Below, in pieces: positions 7,946-17,253 of a stretch of 23,258 nt of DNA. Location of the stretch: positions 1-23,258 of the forward strand of contig DWWI01000180.1 of NCBI GenBank assembly GCA_019119745.1, written 5' to 3'. The stretch's first letter is position 1, and each line of letters begins with the position of its first letter. Under the pieces are notes generated by a model. That model was not told where the DNA came from. It ran no database searches and was given only the letters and a program-made list of their open reading frames with translations. A program made the position numbers and the translations under genes. The stretch comes from Candidatus Mediterraneibacter gallistercoris. GTDB taxonomy: Bacteria > Bacillota_A > Clostridia > Lachnospirales > Lachnospiraceae.

Positions 7946-8423
7946 CTGCTGCAGGAGCTTTTTCTCTTTCGCGGAATATCTGTCTGAACAGAAAGCGGAC
8001 GAACGGTCCGGCATATAACATCTGCCAGAAGAACGCCATCGGGAAGTTCAGCGCGATAGTCTGCAGCCATACTGCGATAAACTGGCTTCCGGCGTCTTTG
8101 AATAAGATTGTCGCTGCAAGGCTCATAAGCGGACACATCCATGCGACAGAGACAACGGAAATTGCGATAACCAGATGAAACGGGTTTTCCTTTTCCGGGT
8201 TCACGATACGGAAAGCTGTTCTCTTCGCAATATGTCCTACAAAAAAGAAATCGAGTACGAATGCGACCGGCGCCATGATCACAAATTCATGAAATGCTGA
8301 CAGAAACACGCTTGTGTTCAAACCGCCTATATTCAAAGCGATATTATAGCAGATCATTGCATAGACCATGACAAAAACCATCATAATGGTAAAAATTACT
8401 TCCTGAAACTTAGTTTTGGGCAT
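7929..8423 (-). CDS. DUF2798 family four-helix membrane protein
   Basis: The protein has 164 residues and a strong AGGAGG site (+ strand CCTCCT, 8431-8436). It begins MPKTKFQEVIFT and has four hydrophobic segments: about residues 8-30, 46-64, 83-108 and 115-146. DUF2798-typical landmarks include YNIALN, FHEFVIMAPVAFVLDFFFVG, AFRIVNP and CPLMS. Pfam members are small integral membrane proteins of unknown function, often found beside TetR or MarR regulators. Here no regulator gene is adjacent, but an 18-bp palindrome lies about 80 bp upstream of the start. The C-terminal tail is short and charged, and the stop codon sits inside the shared terminator hairpin. The gene is downstream of, and on the same strand as, the SRP RNA, so some readthrough from that strong promoter is possible. 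Confidence 0.85.
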   Translation of the reverse strand: MPKTKFQEVIFTIMMVFVMVYAMICYNIALNIGGLNTSVFLSAFHEFVIMAPVAFVLDFFFVGHIAKRTAFRIVNPEKENPFHLVIAISVVSVAWMCPLMSLAATILFKDAGSQFIAVWLQTIALNFPMAFFWQMLYAGPFVRFLFRQIFREREKAPAAEKSLS

Positions 8424-8501
8424 AAAAAATCCTCCTTGGTGATATTAAACAGAAAAATGTGTTGTTCGTTATCATTCAGGAGAATGTGCGTTTCCAATAA
8501 G

Positions 8502-8519
8502 GTTACTGTAAACAGTAAC
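8502..8519. promoter_or_regulatory. Palindromic operator-like site upstream of the DUF2798 gene
   Basis: GTTACTGT (8502-8509), AA, ACAGTAAC (8512-8519) is a perfect dyad with 8-bp arms, the size and symmetry of a TetR- or MarR-type operator. A weak - strand promoter candidate, TTGGAA (8492-8497) then 18 bp then GATAAC (8468-8473), would place it just upstream of the -35 box. No regulator gene is linked. Confidence 0.45.
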
Positions 8520-8528
8520 TCAAAGACC

Positions 8529-8553
8529 AAAAATCCGTTATTCTTTTTTAACG
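8529..8553 (-). terminator. Possible weak terminator of the SRP RNA
   Basis: Read on the - strand, CGTTA and TAACG can form a 5-bp stem around an A-rich loop, followed by GATTTTT. It lies directly after the closing GCACG of the SRP RNA. The stem is short, so this is a tentative call. Confidence 0.3.
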
Positions 8554-8814
8554 TGCATTGCGCTTCGAACATGATCCACAGGCGTTACCCCGGCAGTTGA
8601 CTCAGCCCAGGCACCCTCACGGCACCCGGGAGCTCCTGCTTAGTGCTGCTCCGTTCCCGACCTGACACGGTTCACAGGTTCCCGTCGCGTGAGACCCAGA
8701 CATCAACATCACTTACCGGGGGCAGCCCTGCAGACTGCCGCCCTCTGCGCAATATCACCCCTGCTATAGCGGATTGCAGGTACAAGGTACCGCTAACACC
8801 CCGGCTGCACGAGC
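8551..8814 (-). ncRNA. ffs: Signal recognition particle RNA, large bacterial type (scRNA)
   Basis: This is the RNA core of the signal recognition particle, which binds Ffh and targets nascent membrane and secreted proteins. Read on the - strand, it holds the near-invariant Ffh-binding helix 8 (GTGTCAGGTC, a GGAA tetraloop, GGAGCAGCACTAAG; + strand about 8638-8674) and the Alu-domain loops CTTGTACCTGCAATCCGCT (about 8768-8788), which match the Bacillus scRNA pattern. The ends CGTGCA and TGCACG pair to close the molecule at about 264 nt. The 5' end is set from the promoter and the 3' end from terminal pairing, so each may be off by a few bases. The tetraloop closing pair is G-C, where the common form is C-G, a covarying change. 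Confidence 0.95.
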
Positions 8815-8818
8815 CTTA

Positions 8819-8847
8819 ATTTTACATGATAATTTTATAAATGTCAA
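8819..8847 (-). promoter_or_regulatory. Near-consensus sigma-A promoter of the SRP RNA
   Basis: On the - strand, TTGACA (8842-8847) is followed 17 bp later by TAAAAT (8819-8824). The predicted transcript starts near 8812-8814, exactly where SRP RNA similarity begins. A perfect -35 box with optimal spacing fits a highly expressed stable RNA. Confidence 0.85.
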
Positions 8848-8854
8848 TAGTTCG

Positions 8855-8883
8855 TTGCTGAAAGCGGGAATAGGTGTTAGAAT
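8855..8883 (+). promoter_or_regulatory. Extended -10 promoter of the radical SAM operon
   Basis: TTGCTG (8855-8860) lies 17 bp before TAGAAT (8878-8883), and a TG at 8875-8876 makes an extended -10. Transcription would begin near 8890, about 28 nt before the start codon. Its -35 box is 7 bp from the -35 box of the divergent SRP RNA promoter. Confidence 0.65.
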
Positions 8884-8917
8884 AATTCAGATAGTCTATG
8901 AAGAAAGGTGTATCCAG

Positions 8918-10690
8918 ATGAATATTCTTTTAGCAGCGATCAACGCGAAATATATCCATTCAAATCTTGCGGTGTACAGCCTGAGGGCATATGCCTGCAG
9001 TTATATGGAAGAAACCCGGATTGCAGAGTATACGATCAACCAGCCGGCAGATGAGATCCTTATGGATATTTACATACGGCAGCCGGATATTCTCTGCTTT
9101 TCCTGCTATCTGTGGAATATCGATTATGTGGAACAGCTCATCCGGGAGATCCCGAAGATCCTGCCGGAGACAAAGATCTGGCTGGGCGGCCCGGAAGTCT
9201 CCTATAATGCCAGGGAGATGCTGGAGCAGTATTCAGGTCTGTCGGGGATTATCTGCGGGGAAGGCGAGGAGACGTTTCAGGAACTTATGGATCACTATCA
9301 TTCGGGAACGGATCTGCCAGAGATCCGCGGGATTGTATACCGTGAAAGTGACGGGCGCATCACAGAGACGCAGCCCCGGCCGGTTCTGGATCTGAGTACG
9401 GTTCCGTTCGTATATGAGCATATTGAAGATTTTCGAAACCGGATCATCTATTATGAATCCAGCAGAGGCTGTCCTTTCTCCTGCAGTTACTGCCTTTCTT
9501 CTATTGATAAATGTCTGCGGTTCCGTAATCTTGACCTTGTGAAACGGGAACTTCAGTTTTTTATCGACCATGAGGTGCCGCAGGTGAAATTTGTGGACAG
9601 GACTTTTAACTGCAGGCACGACCACGCTGTGGCAGTGTGGAAATATATCAAAGAACATGATAAAGGCATAACGAACTTTCATTTTGAGATAGCAGCGGAT
9701 CTTCTTAATGAGGAAGAAATCGCATTGATCCGGAGTATGCGGCCGGGGCTGATTCAGCTTGAGATCGGTATCCAGTCTGCAAACAGCGGGACAATATCTG
9801 AGATAAACAGAAAGATGGATCTGGGAAAAGTGGAGCGCACTGTGGCACAGATACGGGAGAAGAGGAATGTACACCAGCATCTGGATCTGATCGCGGGACT
9901 TCCATATGAGGACTATGACAGTTTTGAGGAGTCTTTTGACCGGGTGTACGCGATGCGTCCGGATCAACTCCAGCTGGGATTTTTAAAAGTGCTTAAGGGA
10001 TCACTGATGCATGAGAAGGCGCAGGAATATGATCTTGTATATCAGGACCGTCCGCCTTATGAAGTTCTCTCTACAAAGTGGCTGTCTTATGCCGATGTGA
10101 TCCGGCTAAAAAAGATTGAAGAGATGGTAGAGGTCTATTACAACAGCGGACAGTTCAGAAACACAGTGGAATACGCGGAAAAAGAGTTTGCCGGAGCGTT
10201 TGCCATGTACAGCTCTCTGGCGGATTATTATGACAGAAACGGATTGTTTAAGGTCAGCCATTCCCGCATCGCGAGATACGAGATCCTGTTTCGGTTTCTG
10301 GAAGAACATATGGAAATACGTCCGGATGGTCTTAAAGAGGAGGAACAGTCTGCGTCCGGAGTCTCTGAGAATATGATGGATGAGTATGCCGCATGGTTGA
10401 CATTGGACTTGTATTTGAGGGATAATGTGAAAAACCGGCCCTCGTTTCTTCCGGAGAATAAAGTGACCTCGGATGAAGCGGCGGCTTTCTATAAAACAGA
10501 GGAAGAAGAGCGCCGGTATCTGAAAAATTATGCTGGATATGACAGGAGACAGATGCGTAAAATGACGCATCTGGAACGGCTTTTCGGAAGAATGGTTCTG
10601 TTTGATTACCGGGAGAGGGATCCGCTCAGCGGAGACGCAAAAGTGTATGAAATAGAAGAAAGGGTTGTTGGAAATGAATTTTCACGATAA
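8918..10690 (+). CDS. B12-binding-domain radical SAM protein with DUF4080 C-terminus
   Basis: The protein has 590 residues. The start at 8918 has an AAGGTG site (8905-8910) and the typical MNILLAAINAKYIHSNLAVYSL opening; a longer frame to 8774 would run into the SRP RNA and its promoter. Residues 1 to about 130 form a cobalamin-binding-like Rossmann domain (PDILCFSCYLWN, WLGGPEVSYNA, GEGEETF). The radical SAM core has its [4Fe-4S] motif C185-x3-C189-x2-C192 within SSRGCPFSCSYCLSS. Downstream are FVDRTFNC, LIQLEIGIQSAN and HLDLIAGLPYED, as in this class. Residues from about 365 match DUF4080. Such enzymes often perform methylations or other radical chemistry; the substrate here is unknown. It is the first gene of a coupled operon, and its last 17 bases overlap the small peptide gene. 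Confidence 0.9.
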   Translation: MNILLAAINAKYIHSNLAVYSLRAYACSYMEETRIAEYTINQPADEILMDIYIRQPDILCFSCYLWNIDYVEQLIREIPKILPETKIWLGGPEVSYNAREMLEQYSGLSGIICGEGEETFQELMDHYHSGTDLPEIRGIVYRESDGRITETQPRPVLDLSTVPFVYEHIEDFRNRIIYYESSRGCPFSCSYCLSSIDKCLRFRNLDLVKRELQFFIDHEVPQVKFVDRTFNCRHDHAVAVWKYIKEHDKGITNFHFEIAADLLNEEEIALIRSMRPGLIQLEIGIQSANSGTISEINRKMDLGKVERTVAQIREKRNVHQHLDLIAGLPYEDYDSFEESFDRVYAMRPDQLQLGFLKVLKGSLMHEKAQEYDLVYQDRPPYEVLSTKWLSYADVIRLKKIEEMVEVYYNSGQFRNTVEYAEKEFAGAFAMYSSLADYYDRNGLFKVSHSRIARYEILFRFLEEHMEIRPDGLKEEEQSASGVSENMMDEYAAWLTLDLYLRDNVKNRPSFLPENKVTSDEAAAFYKTEEEERRYLKNYAGYDRRQMRKMTHLERLFGRMVLFDYRERDPLSGDAKVYEIEERVVGNEFSR

Positions 10691-10775
10691 TAAATTCAGA
10701 CGTATCGTATCTATAATTATACTTGTTTTGATAGCGGCAATGGTGCTGACCATGGTACTGCCGTATGTTATATGA
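10674..10775 (+). CDS. Small single-pass membrane peptide, 33 residues
   Basis: This short frame starts at an ATG inside the end of the radical SAM gene and ends in TGA overlapping the next ATG by 4 bases. The N-terminus is basic (MNFHDNKFRR) and is followed by one hydrophobic helix (about residues 11-33, IVSIIILVLIAAMVLTMVLP and on to the end), predicting an N-in, C-out membrane peptide. AGGG (10661-10664) lies 9 nt before the ATG. The overlaps on both sides argue for a translated, coupled gene rather than a chance frame. I recall similar short KFRKIV-TM peptides in Lachnospiraceae but no function. Base composition is clearly AT-richer than its neighbours, as expected for a membrane helix. 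Confidence 0.65.
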   Translation: MNFHDNKFRRIVSIIILVLIAAMVLTMVLPYVI

Positions 10776-11866
10776 TGAAGAAACAGGAATGTGATGAAAA
10801 GACAGGAGAACATCAGGCAATGTCCGAAAAAGATATTATGAGGATCGGAAAGATCACGCAGACCGCATGGCGCCGGTCTGTCAGAAAGCAGCTGCATACA
10901 GGGGATGCTGATATGCTGTTTACGCCGTCTCCGTGGGAAATGTGCTCGGGTTTCCGGACGGAAGCAGGGGACGGATATGTGTGGGCGGATGCACTTGCCA
11001 CAGGAGATGACGTCAGGACAGGGTATTATGCCGTATATCATGCGGCCGGTGAACTTGCCGCCCGCAATGTACGCGCCCGGGGCGCGGCTGTATATGTTAT
11101 GCTCCCGCAGGGAAGCCGGGAAGAACAGCTTGCAGGAATCGCGGCCGGTGTGGACTGTGCGTGCAGGGAACTGGAGATTCAGGTGACAAGTTTTCAGGGA
11201 GAGGTGTCAGGCGCAGTCGTACATGCAGCCGTATCTGTAAATGCCGCGGGGGTGCTGCATGACCAGAAGACTCCGCAGGAAAAAGCAGGGAAGAACAGTG
11301 GGAAAGTATCCGCAGGGAAGACTCCGGTTCACAGGGAGATCATTATGTGCGGATATGCAGGACTCGAAGGAACCCTGCGTATTCTCGATGAAGTGCAGAC
11401 AGAACTGGAGACGCGGTTTGTATCTGCATTTCTTGAACAGACAAAAAGGCTGACAGAAGAACTGATACGACCGGACCAGATACTGAGAATATATGAATGC
11501 GACAGGAGCGCTGCGGTGCGCCAGATCGGAAGCGGCGGGATTCTGGCTGCTTTGTGGGAACTTTCGGATACGGCAGGCATTGGTTTTGAGATCGATATGC
11601 CTCAGATTGCCCTGAAACAGGAGACGGTGGAAATCTGTGAGTTCTATCGCCTGAATCCATATCTGATGACATCCGCCGGCAGTTATCTCATCCTGACCGA
11701 TGAGGCGGAAGAGGTGATCCGGGTTCTTGAAGAGACGGGCGCCCGGCCGGTGCGGCTGGGTATGGCAGCAGACCAGAACGCCCGGGTGATCCGGAACGGT
11801 GAAGAAATCAGATATCTGGACAGACCTGCGCCGGATGAACTGGAAATATGGAGGAGTAAAAGATGA
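10772..11866 (+). CDS. AIR synthase/HypE-like protein with degenerate nucleotide site
   Basis: The frame from 10772 gives 364 residues. The true start may be 10820, which has AGGAGA (10804-10809) and removes a non-conserved polar prefix. The C-terminal half shows a PurM/HypE-like fold: IGSGGILAALWELSDTAGIGFEIDMPQIAL (about 252-281), then ICEFYRLNPYLMTSAGSYLIL (288-308), which parallels HypE GG(L)A...E...GVGI and GLDPL..ASEG blocks. The N-terminal half keeps the layout (ATGDDVRTGYYAVYHAAGELAARN) but lacks the usual NDL and GDT aspartates, so ATP use is doubtful. HypE dehydrates thiocarboxamide for NiFe hydrogenase, but no hyp or hydrogenase genes are nearby. It is best called AIR-synthase-related with unknown role. 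The stop overlaps the Lrp gene start by 4 bases. Confidence 0.65.
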   Translation: MMKKQECDEKTGEHQAMSEKDIMRIGKITQTAWRRSVRKQLHTGDADMLFTPSPWEMCSGFRTEAGDGYVWADALATGDDVRTGYYAVYHAAGELAARNVRARGAAVYVMLPQGSREEQLAGIAAGVDCACRELEIQVTSFQGEVSGAVVHAAVSVNAAGVLHDQKTPQEKAGKNSGKVSAGKTPVHREIIMCGYAGLEGTLRILDEVQTELETRFVSAFLEQTKRLTEELIRPDQILRIYECDRSAAVRQIGSGGILAALWELSDTAGIGFEIDMPQIALKQETVEICEFYRLNPYLMTSAGSYLILTDEAEEVIRVLEETGARPVRLGMAADQNARVIRNGEEIRYLDRPAPDELEIWRSKR

Positions 11867-12366
11867 GTGAAAATAAGGAAGCGCTGAGAATAGAGATACT
11901 GAAATATCTGGAAAAACACAGCAGGGTGGAGCTGGGTGAACTCGCTGTGCTTATGGGAGTGGAAGAAGCAGAGGTCGCCAATGAGATGGCAGAGATGGAG
12001 AAAGAGAAGATCATCTGCGGTTACCACACGCTGATCGACTGGGATAAAACCGGAGTTGAGATGGTGACGGCTCTGATCGAAGTGCGCGTGACTCCGCAGA
12101 GGGACAGAGGGTTTGACCGTATCGCAGAGAGGATCTACAACTATCCGGAAGTCTATGCAGTTTATCTGATTTCCGGCAGTTATGACCTGCTGGTGACTCT
12201 GGAAGGAAAAAGCCTGAAGGAGGTTTCCCGGTTTGTGTCTGAGAAACTTTCTCCGATCGAGGGCGTGCTCAATACTGCAACTCATTTTATTTTGAAGAAA
12301 TATAAAGACCACGGCACCATCATGATACCGAAAAAAGAGTCGGAAAGGATGCTGGTGACACCGTAA
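11863..12366 (+). CDS. Lrp/AsnC family transcriptional regulator
   Basis: The protein has 167 residues with a strong GGAGGAG (11850-11856) inside the preceding gene and an ATGA overlap. Residues 8-60 form a winged helix-turn-helix (LRIEILKYLEKHSRVELGELAVLMGVEEAEVANEMAEMEK). Residues 68-150 form the RAM ligand-binding domain, with ALIEVRV, YPEVYAVYLISGSYDLLVTLEG and ATHFILKKYKDHG. Family members assemble as octamers or dimer arrays and respond to amino acids. Its stop overlaps by one base (TAATG) the start of an aminotransferase, a common pairing in Bacillota that suggests control of amino-acid turnover in its own operon. The binding site is not evident in this window. Confidence 0.9.
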   Translation: MSENKEALRIEILKYLEKHSRVELGELAVLMGVEEAEVANEMAEMEKEKIICGYHTLIDWDKTGVEMVTALIEVRVTPQRDRGFDRIAERIYNYPEVYAVYLISGSYDLLVTLEGKSLKEVSRFVSEKLSPIEGVLNTATHFILKKYKDHGTIMIPKKESERMLVTP

Positions 12367-13541
12367 TGAGAAATCCATTATCAAAGAAGATCATAGATAT
12401 ACAGCCTTCGGGGATACGCAGGTTCTTCGATGTGGCAAATGAAATGGAAGACGCCATTTCTCTGGGAGTCGGCGAGCCGGACTTTGATACGCCGTGGCGT
12501 ATCCGAGATGAGGGAATCTTCAGTCTTGAAAAAGGAAGAACTTTTTATACATCTAATGCAGGTCTCAAAGAGCTGAGAAAGGAAATATGCAAATATCTGG
12601 AGCGCAAGATCGGTGTAACTTACGATCCGCTGAAAGAAACACTGGTGACTGTGGGAGGGAGCGAAGCCATCGATGTTGGCCTGCGCTGTATGCTCGATCC
12701 CGGAGATGAAGTGCTGATTCCCCAGCCGTGTTATGTCTCCTATCTGCCATGCACCGTCATGGCGGACGGAGTGCCGGTGGTGGTTCCGCTGCAATATGAA
12801 AATAATTTCAAACTGACGGTGGAAGATCTTGAGAAATATACAACGCCGAAGACAAAAGTGCTGATCATGCCGTTTCCAAATAATCCCACAGGATCTATTA
12901 TGACAAGAGAAGATCTGGAACCGGTGGCAGACTTTGTAAAAGAACATGACCTGTATGTGATGTCGGATGAGATCTACTCGGAGCTTACTTATCAGACAAA
13001 GCATGTTTCTATAGCGAGTCTTCCGGGGATGCGGGAGAGAACGCTGGTGATCAACGGATTTTCCAAAGGATTTGCCATGACCGGATGGAGGCTCGGCTAC
13101 TGCTGCGGTCCCGAAATGATCATCGAACAGATGACAAAGCTTCATCAGTTTGCGATCATGTGCGCGCCTACGACCAGTCAGTATGCTGCGGTAGAAGGTC
13201 TTAAGAACTGTGAAGATGAAGTGGAAGAAATGCGGCAGTCCTACAACCAGAGACGCCGGTTCCTTATGCATGAATTTAAACGGATGGGACTGGAGTGTTT
13301 TGAACCGTTTGGGGCGTTCTACGTATTTCCGAGTATAAAAGAGTTCAAAATGAGCTCGGAGGAATTTGCCACAAGGCTCCTTCAGGAAGAGAAGGTGGCA
13401 GTCGTTCCGGGAACTGCTTTCGGAGAGTGCGGGGAGGGATTCCTTCGTATCTCCTATGCATATTCGCTGGATGATTTAAAAGAAGCTCTGGGACGAGTGG
13501 AGAGATTTATCAACAGGCTGAGAGAAAATGACGGGAGATAA
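12366..13541 (+). CDS. PLP-dependent class I aminotransferase
   Basis: The protein has 391 residues of fold-type I (aspartate aminotransferase group, similar to PatA-like enzymes). PLP-site residues can be read directly: N173 in PNNPTG (171-176), D201 and Y204 in SDEIYSELTY, K234 in GFSKGFAMTGWRLGY forming the Schiff base, and R242 binding the cofactor phosphate. VGEPDFDTP (35-43) and the C-terminal GEGFLRISYAYS carry the substrate-carboxylate Arg. Substrate specificity cannot be read from sequence; aromatic, aspartate or N-acetyl-LL-diaminopimelate activity are all possible for this branch. It is translated directly after the Lrp gene and lies 5 bp ahead of trmL. Confidence 0.92.
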   Translation: MRNPLSKKIIDIQPSGIRRFFDVANEMEDAISLGVGEPDFDTPWRIRDEGIFSLEKGRTFYTSNAGLKELRKEICKYLERKIGVTYDPLKETLVTVGGSEAIDVGLRCMLDPGDEVLIPQPCYVSYLPCTVMADGVPVVVPLQYENNFKLTVEDLEKYTTPKTKVLIMPFPNNPTGSIMTREDLEPVADFVKEHDLYVMSDEIYSELTYQTKHVSIASLPGMRERTLVINGFSKGFAMTGWRLGYCCGPEMIIEQMTKLHQFAIMCAPTTSQYAAVEGLKNCEDEVEEMRQSYNQRRRFLMHEFKRMGLECFEPFGAFYVFPSIKEFKMSSEEFATRLLQEEKVAVVPGTAFGECGEGFLRISYAYSLDDLKEALGRVERFINRLRENDGR

Positions 13542-13546
13542 GAATA

Positions 13547-14041
13547 ATGCTTAATATTGTACTTCTTGAGCCGGAGATTCCGGCAAATACAGGCAATATA
13601 GGGAGAACGTGCGTTGCATCCGGCACCAGGCTCCATCTGATCGAGCCGCTTGGCTTCAGTCTCAGTGAAAAGGCGTTAAAGCGTGCCGGGATGGATTACT
13701 GGAAGGACCTGGATGTCACTACCTATATTGATTATCAGGATTTCCTCGATAAGAATCCGGGGGCGAAGATCTATATGGCGACCACTAAGGCACAGAAACT
13801 ATATACGGAAGTTTCTTATGAGGACGACTGTTATATCATGTTCGGGAAAGAGAGCGCGGGGATACCCGAAGAGATTCTCGTACAGAATCAGGAAAACTGT
13901 ATCCGAATACCGATGATGGAGAAGATACGTTCGCTGAACCTCGGAAATTCGGTCGCGATCGTGCTGTATGAGGCGCTGCGGCAGAACGGGTTTGCCGGGA
14001 TGGAACGAGAAGGGCATCTGCACTATTTAGATTGGAACTGA
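13547..14041 (+). CDS. trmL: tRNA (cytidine/uridine-34 2'-O)-methyltransferase
   Basis: This SPOUT-class enzyme 2'-O-methylates the wobble base of tRNA-Leu isoacceptors using SAM. The protein has 164 residues, close to the E. coli homologue. Family blocks are complete: LLEPEIPANTGNIGRTC (6-22), the catalytic Arg within that block, MFGKESAGIPEEIL (about 102-115) and IPMMEKIRSLNLGNSVAIVLYEALRQ (about 125-150), the last forming the trefoil knot. A GGGAG site lies in the end of the aminotransferase gene. It is the last gene of the unit and is followed by a very strong terminator. Its role is housekeeping and need not relate to the upstream genes. Confidence 0.93.
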   Translation: MLNIVLLEPEIPANTGNIGRTCVASGTRLHLIEPLGFSLSEKALKRAGMDYWKDLDVTTYIDYQDFLDKNPGAKIYMATTKAQKLYTEVSYEDDCYIMFGKESAGIPEEILVQNQENCIRIPMMEKIRSLNLGNSVAIVLYEALRQNGFAGMEREGHLHYLDWN

Positions 14042-14055
14042 ATATTTGCCTGGGG

Positions 14056-14102
14056 AAAAATCCCTGCAGAAATTGAAAAGAAAATTTCTGCAGGGATTTT
14101 TT
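14056..14102 (+). terminator. Strong intrinsic terminator after trmL
   Basis: A perfect 19-bp stem (14056-14074 with 14083-14101) encloses the 8-nt loop GAAAAGAA, with ATCCCTGCAGAAAT as the core of the left arm and a T6 tract on the right arm. The A5 at the left edge could also allow termination on the other strand. It begins 15 bases after the trmL stop. Confidence 0.95.
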
Positions 14103-14185
14103 GCGTAAATATAAAATTTTGACATCAGATGGCTGGACTGTTGCGTATGGTTAATAAATAATTATCAAATGTGCTAATAAATGCT

Positions 14186-14213
14186 TTGAATAATTCATAA
14201 CATCATGTATAAT
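14186..14213 (+). promoter_or_regulatory. Predicted promoter of the V-ATPase operon
   Basis: A perfect TATAAT (14208-14213) is preceded by TTGAAT (14186-14191) with a 16-bp spacer. It lies in an AT-rich stretch between the trmL terminator and the first ATPase gene. The transcript would start near 14220, leaving a leader of about 100 nt. Confidence 0.65.
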
Positions 14214-14322
14214 ATTACCAAATGCTGTGCAAAAACATATGATATTCTATTTTCTGCATGAAGCAGGAAGGAATGGAAAAACTAAGAAAACAGAAATGAT
14301 CCGGAAAGGTGGTGGATAAAAT

Positions 14323-14631
14323 ATGGTAGAAGAGACAATCCGGACGATACGCGAGACCGAAAAACAGGCGCGGGAGATCGTGGAGAATGCCCGCAAGGAG
14401 AGCGGACGCATCAGAAAAGAGGCAGAAGAGCGTTCAGGTCAGATCCGGGAGGAGATTATCAGAAATGCCCGTGAAGAGGCAGAAACAGTGATGGAACAGG
14501 CACATGTATCCGGTGATGAATCGGTGCGCGGGGCGGAAGCTGTTATCAGGAGCGATACAGACAGACTTAAAACTTCCGCCAAAGAGAAGGAAAAAGAGGC
14601 GGTGGAGATGGTGATCTCCATGCTGGCATGA
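14323..14631 (+). CDS. ntpF: V-type ATPase peripheral stalk subunit G/H
   Basis: The protein has 102 residues, almost entirely a charged right-handed coiled coil (IRETEKQAREIVENARKESG, then continuous Glu/Arg/Lys heptads). This fits NtpF/AhaH, the partner of subunit E in the peripheral stalk that holds V1 static against the rotor. Sequence identity in such helices is low, so the call rests on length, composition and position as first gene ahead of subunit I, as in Enterococcus hirae ntpFIKECGABD. The RBS is AAAGGTGGTGG (14305-14315). The leader holds an 8-codon ATG frame (14273-14299) that is probably not meaningful. Confidence 0.85.
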   Translation: MVEETIRTIRETEKQAREIVENARKESGRIRKEAEERSGQIREEIIRNAREEAETVMEQAHVSGDESVRGAEAVIRSDTDRLKTSAKEKEKEAVEMVISMLA

Positions 14632-14720
14632 GAAATGGAAGATGTGATCACTGTAACAGGCTGTAAAACAGAAAGAGTAAGCGGCGCGCAGGTGCCGCGT
14701 GGTAAAGGAGGGAGAGATGA

Positions 14721-17215
<2,495 letters not shown>

Positions 17216-17253
17216 AAATCATACAGGCAGAAAATAAGAAGGAGAGCGAGGAT

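Noticed and set aside
8774..8917. N-terminal extension of the radical SAM gene by 48 codons
   Set aside because: It would overlap the SRP RNA and both promoters, and the family-typical MNILLA start with a ribosome site is at 8918.
14119..14124. A perfect TTGACA downstream of the trmL terminator
   Set aside because: No acceptable -10 box lies 15-19 bp downstream; the TTGAAT/TATAAT pair at 14186-14213 is the better promoter.
14273..14299. An 8-codon ATG frame in the V-ATPase leader, a possible leader peptide
   Set aside because: The codons show no run of regulatory amino acids and no terminator or antiterminator pair surrounds it. Its purine-rich upstream sequence is too close to the ATG.
14681..14698. 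The GCGGC/GCCGC hairpin before ntpI as a terminator
   Set aside because: The stem is only 5 bp with no T tract, and it lies immediately upstream of a strong ribosome site.
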